A DNA stretch of 64,000 nucleotides from the NCBI GenBank assembly GCA_038144195.1, contig JAYQNH010000001.1:62001-126000 (forward strand), read 5' to 3'. The notes under the pieces are model-generated. The model worked only from the letters and a program-made list of their open reading frames with translations, was not told the DNA's origin and did not search any database. Numbering within the stretch: the stretch's first letter is position 1; each line of letters begins with the position of its first letter. This DNA comes from VMDJ01 sp038144195 (GTDB taxonomy: Bacteria; Pseudomonadota; Gammaproteobacteria; Chromatiales; Chromatiaceae). Positions 29,469 through 39,051 of the stretch are shown here, in pieces. Both the position numbers and the translations under genes were made by a program.

Positions 29469-29496
29469 CCTTGGACAAATTCGTTTTTGTCCAAGG
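29469..29496 (+). other. Perfect 11-bp inverted repeat downstream of galT
   Basis: CCTTGGACAAA and its exact complement TTTGTCCAAGG flank a TTCGTT loop. There is no T-run after the stem, so it does not look like a standard intrinsic terminator. A second smaller hairpin (GTGTAG/CTACAC, 29555-29573) follows before sdhC. They may be operator or RNA stability elements for galT or sdh; I cannot decide. Confidence 0.5.
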
Positions 29497-29645
29497 GTGG
29501 CTCATATTTCACCTGCTACATTGAAAGAACTTATGTGACCCATGCTAGTGCAGCGTGTAGTTTTCGCCTACACAAACACTATGTTAGTGCGCATGTCTCA
29601 TATGAAACATGAGCACGGTTTCTTTCAACTAGACCAAAGGCGGAT

Positions 29646-30026
29646 ATGAAAACTTCAACCCAACGTCCGGTTCATTTGAACCTGCTGAAGATTCGGCTTC
29701 CGATCGGGGGCATCATGTCGATCATTCACCGTATTACCGGTGTGGCGATGTTTGTTGCGATTCCCGTGCTTATTTACCTTCTTGATTTGTCATTGCGTGA
29801 CGCTGCGTCATATCAAGCTGCCGGCGAGATGGTTCGTTCACCCCTTGGCGTGATTCTGCTGTTTGGTTTGATATGGGGTATTTCACATCACCTGTTGGCG
29901 GGCATCCGTTATCTTTTAATTGATGTTCACATGGGTGTTGAGAAAGAGACTGCACGTAAAACCGCTTTGTTGGTCACCGTGGTTGCTCCTGTGATTGGTG
30001 CTTTGTTGCTGTGGGGTTTGCTATGA
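29646..30026 (+). CDS. sdhC: Succinate dehydrogenase cytochrome b556 subunit SdhC
   Basis: Membrane anchor of complex II that binds haem and quinone. The family signature RPVHLNLLKIRLPIGGIMSIIHRITG leads into three membrane helices; the haem-ligand histidine lies in GISHHLLAGIRYL. Length (126) is normal. An AAAGGCGG ribosome site precedes the ATG. It overlaps sdhD by four bases. Confidence 0.95.
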   Translation: MKTSTQRPVHLNLLKIRLPIGGIMSIIHRITGVAMFVAIPVLIYLLDLSLRDAASYQAAGEMVRSPLGVILLFGLIWGISHHLLAGIRYLLIDVHMGVEKETARKTALLVTVVAPVIGALLLWGLL

Positions 30027-30364
30027 GTCGTAAAGCTTCTGTTTTAAAGGCGTGGGTTATCCAGCGCGTAACGGCGATCTACATTGCTGTGTTCTCTATT
30101 TATCTCGTCGGTGCTTTGATCACTGATGCGCCAATTAACTACGCAGAGTGGAAAGGTTGGTTTGCCGGTTCCGTGATGAGCGTGGCGACTCTGCTGTTCG
30201 TACTCTCTGTGCTGATGCATGCGTGGGTTGGCGTGCGTGATGTGCTAATTGATTACGTTTGGAATACCTCGCAGCGCGTAATTGCGTTGTCGGTGGTAGC
30301 AACAATTTTGGTGGCTTGTGCGATTTGGGCGACACAAGCGTTAGTTTTGGCGAGGTTGGTTTAA
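30023..30364 (+). CDS. sdhD: Succinate dehydrogenase hydrophobic anchor subunit SdhD
   Basis: Second membrane anchor of complex II. It has three helices and the conserved LMHAWVGVRDVLIDYV segment near the quinone site. The ATG at 30023 overlaps the sdhC stop (ATGA), and its TAA shares a base with the sdhA start, so translation is coupled across the operon. Confidence 0.94.
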   Translation: MSRKASVLKAWVIQRVTAIYIAVFSIYLVGALITDAPINYAEWKGWFAGSVMSVATLLFVLSVLMHAWVGVRDVLIDYVWNTSQRVIALSVVATILVACAIWATQALVLARLV

Positions 30365-32118
30365 TGGCACTGAATAAACGTCGATTTGATGCACTGATTA
30401 TTGGTGCAGGTGGCGCGGGTCTTAATGCTGCTGTTCAATTTGCTAACACCAATGCGCGCGTTGCCGTGGTATCTAAGGTTTTCCCAACCCGCTCGCATAC
30501 GGTTGCAGCTCAGGGTGGTGTAAACGCTGCATTGGCGAATGTCATGCCGGATAACTGGCACTGGCACATGTTCGATACCGTAAAGGGTTCGGACTACCTA
30601 GGTGACCAAGACTCCATTGAGTACATGTGTCGTGAAGCGATCCCTACGGTATATGAGCTTGAGCACAATGGTGTGCCTTTCTCTCGCTTAGATAACGGCA
30701 AGATCTACCAGCGTGCATTTGGTGGTCAGTCACAAAACTTTGGTGGCGCTCAAGCGGCGCGAACTTGTGCTGCAGCTGACCGAACTGGTCACGCGATTTT
30801 GCACTCGCTCTATCAACAGAATGTTCGTGCACGTACGCATTTTTTTGATGAGTATTTCGCGATCGATTTGATTCGCGATAACGAAGGCGCGATTTTGGGT
30901 GCTTTGGTACTTGAGATCGAAACCGGTGAGCCATTGCTGATCGAAGCCAAATCAACCGTACTGGCAACCGGTGGTTGTGGTCAGGTCTTCCGTACCACTT
31001 CGAATGCGCACATCAATACCGGCGACGGTATGGCAATGGCATTGCGTGCAGGTGTGCCGTTGATGGACATGGAGTTCTACCAATTCCACCCAACCGGCAT
31101 TGCAAGTAAGGGCATGTTGATCACCGAAGGTGTGCGCGGCGAGGGCGGTTATCTTCTGAATAAAGATGGCGAGCGCTTTATGGAGCGTTATGCCCCAAAT
31201 GCTAAAGACTTGGCATCTCGTGATGTTGTGTCACGCGCGATTGTTACTGAGGTGAAAGAAGGTCGTGGTTGTGGTCCGAATGGCGATCACGTCTTACTGA
31301 AGCTCGATCACTTGGGTGAAGACATCATCCAAAAGCGTCTGCCGGGTATCCGTGAGAGTGGAAAGATCTTTGCTGGCGTTGATGCGGCGGTTGAACCATT
31401 ACCGGTATTCCCAACGGCTCACTATGCAATGGGCGGTATCCCAACGGATCGTTATGGCCGCGTTATCGTTCCACATGGTTCGGGCGAAGAGATTGTTCAA
31501 GGCTTGTATGCCGCAGGTGAGGCTGCGTGTGTATCTGTACACGGTGCGAACCGCTTAGGTGGTAATTCACTTCTCGATATCTTGGTATTTGGTCGTGCAG
31601 CAGGTCTTCACGTGTTGGATAACATGGAAGAGCATCACCGCCCAATGAACGAAGACAGTGTTGATCAAGCGATGCAAAGCTTGCAGCGTTGGGATCGTAA
31701 AGGCGATGGTCTATCGGTACGTGAGCTACGTGATGAATTCCGTAAAACGATGGAAGATCACGCAGGCGTATTCCGTACTGAAGAAATCATGTCGGAAGGT
31801 GTTGAGAAGATCAAAGACCTTCGCAAGAAGATGGATGACGTTGTGTTGACCGACCACTCAAAGGTCTTCAATACCGCGCGTATCGAAGCGCTTGAGCTTC
31901 AAAACTTGATGGACTGTGGTGTTGCCTTGGCGGCGTCGGCTCTAGCGCGTAAAGAAAGCCGTGGTGCTCATTCACGTCCGGATTACCCAGACCGTAACGA
32001 CACGGAATGGATGAAACACAGTTTGTATTACCTCGAAGGTGATCAAATGGACTTTAAGCCGGTTCAAACTAAACCGCTTACGGTTGAGACTTTCCCGCCT
32101 AAAGAGCGTGTCTACTAA
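30364..32118 (+). CDS. sdhA: Succinate dehydrogenase flavoprotein subunit SdhA
   Basis: Catalytic subunit that oxidises succinate to fumarate with covalent FAD. The dinucleotide-binding motif GAGGAGLNAAVQ is near residue 14, the FAD-linked histidine lies in RSHTVAAQGGVNAAL, and the active-site region GEGGYLLNKDGERFMERY and HGANRLGGNSLLD are intact. At 584 residues it is full length. ATG 30364 is the proper start, as the upstream extension is the end of sdhD. Confidence 0.97.
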   Translation: MALNKRRFDALIIGAGGAGLNAAVQFANTNARVAVVSKVFPTRSHTVAAQGGVNAALANVMPDNWHWHMFDTVKGSDYLGDQDSIEYMCREAIPTVYELEHNGVPFSRLDNGKIYQRAFGGQSQNFGGAQAARTCAAADRTGHAILHSLYQQNVRARTHFFDEYFAIDLIRDNEGAILGALVLEIETGEPLLIEAKSTVLATGGCGQVFRTTSNAHINTGDGMAMALRAGVPLMDMEFYQFHPTGIASKGMLITEGVRGEGGYLLNKDGERFMERYAPNAKDLASRDVVSRAIVTEVKEGRGCGPNGDHVLLKLDHLGEDIIQKRLPGIRESGKIFAGVDAAVEPLPVFPTAHYAMGGIPTDRYGRVIVPHGSGEEIVQGLYAAGEAACVSVHGANRLGGNSLLDILVFGRAAGLHVLDNMEEHHRPMNEDSVDQAMQSLQRWDRKGDGLSVRELRDEFRKTMEDHAGVFRTEEIMSEGVEKIKDLRKKMDDVVLTDHSKVFNTARIEALELQNLMDCGVALAASALARKESRGAHSRPDYPDRNDTEWMKHSLYYLEGDQMDFKPVQTKPLTVETFPPKERVY

Positions 32119-32128
32119 GGAGAACAGC

Positions 32129-32819
32129 ATGAAATTTCGAATTTCACGATACAACCCAGATGTAGATAGCGAACCATACATGCAGGAGTTCGATATCGAA
32201 GTATCTCGCGGCATGATGTTGCGCGATGCTTTGTTAGAGGTGAAGCGTCAGGACGAAACCTTCAATTTCCGTCATTCTTGTGGCGAGGGTGTGTGGTTCT
32301 GATGGCGTAAACGTTAACGGCACGAATAAGTTAGCGTGTGTTACAGCCATCGCAGACTTAAAAGAGCCTGTTGAGGTTCGTCCATTCCCAGGTCGCCCCA
32401 TCATCCGTGACTTGGTTGTCGATATGAGTCAGTTCTATCAGCAATACAAAGCGGTTGACCCATGGTTGGTGCGTGAAGATCCAATGCCTGAGCAAGAGAT
32501 TCTTCAATCGCCAGAAGATCGCGATAAATTGGATGGTCTGTACGAGTGCATCATGTGTGGTTGTTGTTCAACCTCATGTCCTTCGTTCTGGTGGAACCCT
32601 GAGAAGTTCCACGGTCCACAGGCCTTGTTAAGCGCATGGCGCTTCTTGGCGGATAGTCGTGACCAAGCGACTGATGAGCGTTTGGATAAGCTTGAAGGCC
32701 CTTACAAGCTGTTCCGTTGTCACACCATCATGAACTGCGTTGAGGTTTGTCCAAAAGGCTTGAATCCAACGCAAGCGATCGGCAACATCAAGAATTTGAT
32801 GTTGAAGAAAGCAATCTAA
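32129..32819 (+). CDS. sdhB: Succinate dehydrogenase iron-sulfur subunit SdhB, frameshifted
   Basis: Electron-transfer subunit with three clusters. The 2Fe-2S ligands are in RHSCGEGVCGSDG and NKLAC; the 4Fe-4S and 3Fe-4S ligands are in CIMCGCCSTSCP and CHTIMNCVEVCPKG. The frame is broken between SCGEGV and CGSDG near 32292, one base, otherwise complete. An AAGGAG site precedes ATG 32129. Essential role in the respiratory chain makes a sequence error the likely cause. Confidence 0.94.
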
Positions 32820-33059
32820 GTGGACAATGATATTGAGCGTCTCCGCTGGCAGTGCCGGCGGGGACTTTTAGAACTCGACTACCTCTTCGCTGATTATCTC
32901 GATCAGCAATATGCCAAGGCTTCCGCTGAAGAGCAGGCGGCTTTTCGTGCCTTGCTCGATCAACAAGATCCCGATTTGCAACATTGGTTGATTAATACCG
33001 ATGAACTGCCTCCTGAGCCAGAGATGGCTTCTCTCGTAAAGAAACTGAGACAACGTTAA
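32820..33059 (+). CDS. sdhE: FAD assembly factor SdhE
   Basis: Small protein that promotes covalent attachment of FAD to SdhA. The diagnostic RGLLELD motif (WQCRRGLLELDYLF, about residues 11-24) is present, and length (79) is typical. The GTG start directly follows the sdhB stop, so it belongs to the sdh operon. Confidence 0.93.
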   Translation: MDNDIERLRWQCRRGLLELDYLFADYLDQQYAKASAEEQAAFRALLDQQDPDLQHWLINTDELPPEPEMASLVKKLRQR

Positions 33060-34135
33060 ATGTCGACTTATCGTATTGCGGTCATCCCGGGTGATGGCAT
33101 CGGCACTGAAGTGATGCCTGAAGGTTTGCGTGCTTTAGACGCGGTAGCAAAAAAGTTTGATCTCTCGCTGCAGTTTGATCATTTCGATTTTTCATCATGG
33201 GATTACTACGAGCGTCATGGAAAGATGCTGCCAGATGACTGGAAAGAGCAGATCGGTGGGCACGATGCGATCTTTTTTGGCGCAGTCGGTTGGCCCGACA
33301 AAGTGCCAGACCATATTTCTCTTTGGGGCTCATTACTTAAGTTTCGTCGTGAGTTCGATCAGTACATCAATCTACGTCCTGCGCGTTTGATGCCGGGTGT
33401 GCCTTCACCTTTAGCAAATCGTCAGCCAGGTGAGATCAATATGTGGATAGTGCGCGAGAATACCGAAGGTGAGTACTCATCGGTCGGTGGCAAGATGTAC
33501 GAGGGCACTGACCGCGAGATCGTCATGCAAGAGACGGTGATGAGTCGTCATGGTGTTGATCGCGTATTACGTTATGCCTTTGAGATGGCTTAAAAGACTA
33601 AGCGCCAACAGCTCACCTCGGCAACCAAATCGAATGGTATTTCGATCACTATGCCGTATTGGGATGAGCGCGTTGAAGCGATGGCGAAAGATTATCCCGA
33701 GGTCGAAGTAGACAAATATCACATCGATATTCTGACTGCGCAGTTTGTGATGAACCCGGATCGTTTTGATGTGGTGGTTGCGTCTAACTTGTTTGGCGAC
33801 ATACTTTCTGATTTGGCACCTGCTTGTACAGGCACCATTGGTATTGCGCCATCGGCGAATATCAATCCAGATGGCACCTTCCCATCCTTGTTTGAGCCGG
33901 TGCATGGCTCAGCACCGGATATCGCGGGTAAGGGGATAGCTAACCCAATCGGCCAGGTGTGGTCGGGTGCGATGATGCTGGATCATCTTGATCACGCAGA
34001 TGCCGCTGCCTGCATGCCTGCATCCTTGATGCAATCGAAAAGGTCTTGGCTGACCCAGCAAGTCGCACAGCTGACCTCGGAGGTCAGGCGACTACCGAGC
34101 AATGCGGACGCGCGATTGTTGAGGCGATAGGCTAA
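33060..34135 (+). CDS. Tartrate dehydrogenase / D-malate dehydrogenase-like (isocitrate dehydrogenase family), with in-frame stop and frameshift
   Basis: NAD-dependent decarboxylating beta-hydroxyacid dehydrogenase of the TtuC type. N-terminal IPGDGIGTEVMPEGLRAL, the substrate loop INLRPARLMPGV, VRENTEGEYSSVGG and FEPVHGSAPDIAGKG are typical. An in-frame TAA at 33591-33593 interrupts the text between LRYAFEMA and LTSATKSNGIS in the same frame, where relatives have glutamine, so one C-to-T change would create it. A second defect, a frameshift near 34015, precedes the true ending LDAIEKVLADPASRTADL. Two lesions of different kinds make a pseudogene possible. Confidence 0.82.
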
Positions 34136-34188
34136 GTCTTCGCTCGCGCTGATTTGATACCATGAGATAAAGATCTTGAGGGTTTCAG

Positions 34189-34551
34189 ATGGCTAAAACA
34201 GGCAACACCGGTCTAACGCGTATTATTAAAGCGGCTGGCTATTCCAAGCAGGGCTTGCAAGCAGCTTGGGCAAATGAAGCGGCTTTCCGTCAAGAAGCCT
34301 TGTTGGCCTTAATCATGATTCCAGCAGCCTTCTGGGTAGCGGAAAACTCGATAGAGTTGATTCTGCTGATTTCAGTTGTGTTCTTGGTCTTGATTGTTGA
34401 ATTACTTAACTCAGCTGTTGAGGCTGTTGTTGATCGTATTGGTGATGAGCACCATGAACTTGCAGGCCGTGCTAAAGATATTGGTTCCGCGGCTGTATTT
34501 ATATCGCTTGTGCTCACAGCAGTTATCTGGGCGATTATTGTTTTGTCATAA
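34189..34551 (+). CDS. dgkA: Diacylglycerol kinase DgkA
   Basis: Small inner-membrane kinase that recycles diacylglycerol to phosphatidic acid. Its 120 residues contain the surface helix with NEAAFRQEALLA, three membrane helices and the catalytic ELLNSAVEAVVDRIGDEHHELAGRAKD region. It is intact, 53 bases after the preceding gene and 44 before gap. Confidence 0.95.
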   Translation: MAKTGNTGLTRIIKAAGYSKQGLQAAWANEAAFRQEALLALIMIPAAFWVAENSIELILLISVVFLVLIVELLNSAVEAVVDRIGDEHHELAGRAKDIGSAAVFISLVLTAVIWAIIVLS

Positions 34552-34595
34552 AACGGTAAAACAGACTTTCTAAACTAGATGTATTTGGATGAGTT

Positions 34596-35600
34596 ATGAC
34601 CATTCGTGTAGGTATTAATGGATTTGGCCGCATGGGGCGTTTGGGTCTTCGTGCGGGCTGGGTTGACCAGTCGTATCAGGTAGTTCGAGTTAACGAGATC
34701 TCAACCGATGCGATAGGTTCTGCACATTTGCTTAAATTTGATTCAGTGCACGGCACATGGCATCAATCAGTGTCTGCATCTGGCAACACGATGGATGTTG
34801 AAGGTGCGCAGATCGCACATACCTCGAATAAAGAGATTCATGAGACCGATTGGTCTGATTGCGACATCGTGATTGAGGCAACGGGCAAACATCATAAAAA
34901 ACCCGAGACGCTACAGAACTATTTTGATCAAGGTGTTAAGAAGGTCATCGTTGCCGCACCGACAGAGGGTGCGCTGAATATCGTCTACGGTGTTAATCAT
35001 CATCTTTATTCAGCTGATGAGCATCACTTAGTGACAGCAGCCTCATGTACAACGAATTGTTTGGCACCGGTGGTTAAAGTGATGCACGAAAAGGTGGGCA
35101 TTAAACATGGCAGCATGACCACCATCCATAACATCACCAATACGCAGACTATTATCGATAAAGGTCATAAGGATCTTCGACGTGCGCGCTCATGTGGCAC
35201 TTCCTTGATACCTACTACGACAGGCTCTGCGAAAGCGATCACTAAAATCTTCCCTGAACTGGAGGGAAAGTTGAACGGTCATGCGGTACGGGTACCTCTC
35301 ACCAATGCCTCACTGACAGACTTTGTGTTTGAAGCAGAGCGTTCAGTAACGGTGGAAGAGTTAAATGCGTTATTTAAACAAGCCGCTGAGGGTGAGTTGG
35401 CCGGTATCTTGGGCTACGAAGAGCGACCTTTGGTTTCGATTGATTATATGAATGATCCGAGATCATCGATTGTCGATGCTTTGTCGACTATGGTGATAAA
35501 CGACACTCAAGTGAAGATCTATGCTTGGTATGACAATGAGTGGGGCTATGTGAATCGAATGATGAACATCACCGATATGGTAGCTCGCTCTATAAGCTAA
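34596..35600 (+). CDS. gap: Glyceraldehyde-3-phosphate dehydrogenase (subfamily also linked to ArsJ loci)
   Basis: Oxidises glyceraldehyde 3-phosphate with NAD and phosphate. NAD-binding GINGFGRMGRLGLRA, catalytic cysteine in AASCTTNCLAPV, and the C-terminal WYDNEWGYVNRM are present in 334 residues. Segments such as HGSMTTIHNITNTQTIIDKG and YEERPLVSIDYMNDPRSS resemble the group annotated as ArsJ-associated, which can form 1-arseno-3-phosphoglycerate; no arsJ or arsR is near, so a glycolytic role is as likely. Confidence 0.92.
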   Translation: MTIRVGINGFGRMGRLGLRAGWVDQSYQVVRVNEISTDAIGSAHLLKFDSVHGTWHQSVSASGNTMDVEGAQIAHTSNKEIHETDWSDCDIVIEATGKHHKKPETLQNYFDQGVKKVIVAAPTEGALNIVYGVNHHLYSADEHHLVTAASCTTNCLAPVVKVMHEKVGIKHGSMTTIHNITNTQTIIDKGHKDLRRARSCGTSLIPTTTGSAKAITKIFPELEGKLNGHAVRVPLTNASLTDFVFEAERSVTVEELNALFKQAAEGELAGILGYEERPLVSIDYMNDPRSSIVDALSTMVINDTQVKIYAWYDNEWGYVNRMMNITDMVARSIS

Positions 35601-35612
35601 TTAATGAGCATA

Positions 35613-35638
35613 AAAAAGCCGCCTTTCGGCGGCTTTTT
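35613..35638. terminator. Bidirectional terminator between gap and pit
   Basis: An 11-bp stem (AAAAAGCCGCC / GGCGGCTTTTT) with a TTTC loop, A-run on one side and T-run on the other, serving both convergent genes. Confidence 0.93.
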
Positions 35639-35641
35639 CGA

Positions 35642-37211
35642 TTAAGGCATCATAAAGCCTCGTAGGGTGAAGTAGAGGAAAGCGGCCATCGTGCCAGAGG
35701 CTGGTACGGTAATCAGCCAAGCTGCGATGATCTTCTTAAAGGCTGAACGTTTAACCAACTCATTCTTATAAACCTTCTTCAAGCTCTTACGCTCTTTCTT
35801 TGAAAGCTCAGCTTCGTCTTTCTTCGCTTTCATCTCTTTCAGCATGATGCCTTTTTGGATGACAGATGCTTTTGTGAAGCGCTCTAGGAAGGCATTGACT
35901 TCAGCTTCGTCTTCACCTTGGTGGTGCTCACGGATCTCATCGAGCATCTTCTGGTAGCTACGCTTGAGATATTCACGAAGGAAGCCAACGCCAAATACCA
36001 GCACCAACCGCAATGTGCGTTGATGACACGGGCAAACCAAGCTGGCTTGCAATAATCACGGTAATCGCCGCAGCCATTGCGATTGTAAAGGCGCGCATTT
36101 GATCCAGTTCGGTGATTTCACTACCAACGGTCTTAATCAGTTTAGGGCCATACAAGGCCAGACCGATCGCAATACCAATAGCGCCAACCAGCATTACCCA
36201 AAGTGGGATAGCTGCTTTACTGTGGTAGCCGCCATGTAATAAGGCGTCATTGATCGCAGCGAGTGGGCCAACAGCATTTGCCACATCGTTTGCGCCGTGA
36301 GCAAAGCTCAAGAGTGCTGCTGCGAAGATCAGAGGTGCAGTAAACAATGCATTCACTCCACCTTTAGAGTTTTCTAGCGATTCACCTTGTTGTGCAATCT
36401 TCACTCGGGTGAAGAAATAAACCAGTACGGCAATACCAAAACCAATCAGCGCTGCTGTAGTGAAATCGAGCTTGATCAGCTTCTTCACGCCCTTGAGTGC
36501 TAAATAGGTTGAGAAAGCCCATGCCATCAATGCGAGCAGAATAGGCACAACCTTGAGTGCAGCCGCTCGCATATCATCTTGGTATGTAATTGTTCGCTTG
36601 ATGATCATTAAGAAGGTGGCTGCAATAACACCACCTAAGACAGGTGAGATAACCCAACTTGCCGCAATGGCACCCATGGTGCCCCAGTTGGCGATACCCA
36701 TACCGCCAGCGGCAATGCCAGCACCTAAAACACCGCCAACAATAGAGTGGGTTGTTGAAACAGGTGCGCCAAGCGCGGTAGCAATGTTTAACCAAATCGC
36801 ACCAGCAAGTAGAGCGGCCATCATCAACCAGATAAAGGCATTCGGGTCGCCGATCACGGATGGATCGATGATGCCCTTTTTAATGGTACTAACCACGTCA
36901 CCACCAGCAATGATGGCGCCAGAGGCTTCAAAGATGGCAGCAATGATAATGGCGGTTGTTAATGTCATGGCGCGTGAGCCCACTGCGGGGCCAACGTTAT
37001 TGGCCACATCATTAGCGCCAATATTCATTGCCATGTAGCCACCGATCATTGCGGCAGCAACCAACATATAATGTTGGTTAATGGTGTCGAGGGTGATGCT
37101 GGCAAACAGCATGATCGCCACTATGAAGAGTGTCGCAATGCCGATTCGAACCACTTCACTTGAGTTGAAACGTGCTGCATCTTCAATTTGATTTATGTTC
37201 TTTAAATCCAT
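35642..37211 (-). CDS. pit: Inorganic phosphate transporter, PiT family, frameshifted
   Basis: Low-affinity phosphate symporter. Two halves each carry the family signature: GANDVANNVGPAVGS and GANDVANAVGPLAAI, plus STTHSIVGG and SSTHIAVGA near the ends of each repeat. The first frame ends at 35973 after SSTHIAVGA; the remainder, a charged loop rich in Lys/Glu and a last helix, continues in another frame to 35642, a one-base error near 36005. About 522 residues. Contrast with the high-affinity Pst system in the same window: PiT proteins work when phosphate is plentiful. Confidence 0.92.
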
Positions 37212-37351
37212 GCCTACAGGGTCTTAAGTTGCTAAATAATGTAGGCAGTCTACACATCTGAATAAGAATTTCAGCCTCAATTGAGCCTATTTAAGGCAGG
37301 GTGGCGAGAGGTTATATAAGTATTTTAAAAACAGTAGCTTAGCTGAAAGTA

Positions 37352-38870
37352 TTAGCTAATAGACAAGGTGAAATTGAGCTTTTCCCAAGCCGAAATTTCT
37401 GAATTTAATTCCGCTTCATTAAGGGGATGTTCGCTGAGCCAGTTTTCAGGGAATGTGAGGCTGATATTTTCCTTATCGATTTTTTTGATATCGACCTCGA
37501 TTTTCGTATCGGGTGTTCGACTACGATGAAGAATAATGGCTAAGCGCAGTAGCAAGATGAGCTTCTTGGTTGAGTCGCGGTGATATTTAGGCAGTTCTTT
37601 GATCGCGGTTGAACTGATTTTGCGACGTTGAAAACGAACGATTGTTGAAAGCTGTTGTTTCTGTTGGTTGGTGAAGCCTGTGAGATCTGCATTCGACAGA
37701 ATGTAAGCACTGTGTTTGTGGAAGCTGTTGTGCGAAAGGCTCAAACCAATTTCGTGCGTAGCAGCAGCCCAACGCAACAACTTGGCATCTTGGCGCTCGT
37801 CGAGTTTCCAGTCACTGGCGATTTGTGAGAACAGGCGCATCGCCAAATTGGTGACTTGCTTTGCATGAGCAACATCAACTGCAAAACGTTGCTGTAGTGA
37901 TTCAATCGTGGTTTCACGAACATCGGTGCGGCTTATTTCACCGATTAGCTCATATAAGAGACCTTCGCGGAGGGCAAAGCTAGAGACATGAAGCTCTTCG
38001 ATGCCCAAGCTATTAAAAACAGCACTCAATACAGCAACGCCGCCAAAAAATACCGGTCTGCGCTCATCTGATAGACCTTCAAAGTCGAGCGCATCGATGC
38101 TGCCGATTTTTATCATTCGCTTGCGTAGCTTTTTAAGGCAGCTAGCGCTTATGACTTCACCCTCACAGCCCATGGCATTCATGACTTTTAAAATGGCTTT
38201 GATGGTGCCGGAGCTACCAATCGCCATATCCCAGTTGCCTGGCTGATAGCTTTCACGCACAGCACGGATCTCTAATGCGCCACGCAAGATGGCTGAGTTC
38301 ATTCGTTGCTCGCTAATCTCACCTGAGCCAAAGAAGGTTTGTGTCATTGTGACGCAACCCATATTGAGGCTGTCGCGCTGTCCGGCAGTCTTGTTTTTAC
38401 CCAGTATGACTTCGGTGCTACCGCCACCGATATCAACCACCAGACGACGTTTTTCTTCGGAGGCAAGGCCATGGGCAACGCCGAGATAAACTAAGCGTGC
38501 TTCTTCTGAGCCAGAAATCACATCGATTTCGTAGCCAAGTGCTTCGGTCGCGCGGGTAAAGAATTTGTGATCAGGCGGCAGCTGTCTGAGGGTATTGGTG
38601 CCAACAACACGCACCTGATGCGCTGGAATGCCAGCTAAGCGTTGACCAAAACGCGCTAAGCATTCAATCGCGCGATCTTGAACATGAGGCAACAAGATCT
38701 TTTTTGACTAAGCCTTCGCTCAAGCGAACGGCTTCACGCATGCGATCAACAACAACAAGTTGGCCGTTCTCTTGGCGGCCAATGATCATGTGGAAGCTAT
38801 TGGAGCCTAGATCGATTGAGGCAAACGTTAAGTCTTCAATCGTTTCTAGTAGGGTGGCGTTATCTGACAT
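37352..38870 (-). CDS. ppx: Exopolyphosphatase Ppx/GppA, frameshifted
   Basis: Hydrolyses terminal phosphates of polyphosphate (or pppGpp). ASKHA-fold motifs: SIDLGSNSFHMIIGR in the first half and VVDIGGGSTEVI later; an HD-type helical C-terminal domain (TNLAMRLFSQI, AATHEIGLSLSHNSFHKHSAY) completes about 505 residues. Start is ATG 38870. A frameshift near 38700, in a T-run, splits the N-terminal 60 residues from the rest. It is divergent from ppk across a 181-base gap. Confidence 0.92.
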
Positions 38871-39051
38871 AAAGGTTTTGAAATTATTTTTCGTGATCGT
38901 AATCGTAAACATCGATTGGGTACACCCAATCATGACAAAAAAAAGTTACACAATCGTAATTAAAGTAGTGGGGAGATACTGAAGCTAATAAAATAATGCT
39001 AATATGGTCAATAACACATTGTTATCCAATAACTTTTCCAGAGCCCTATAA

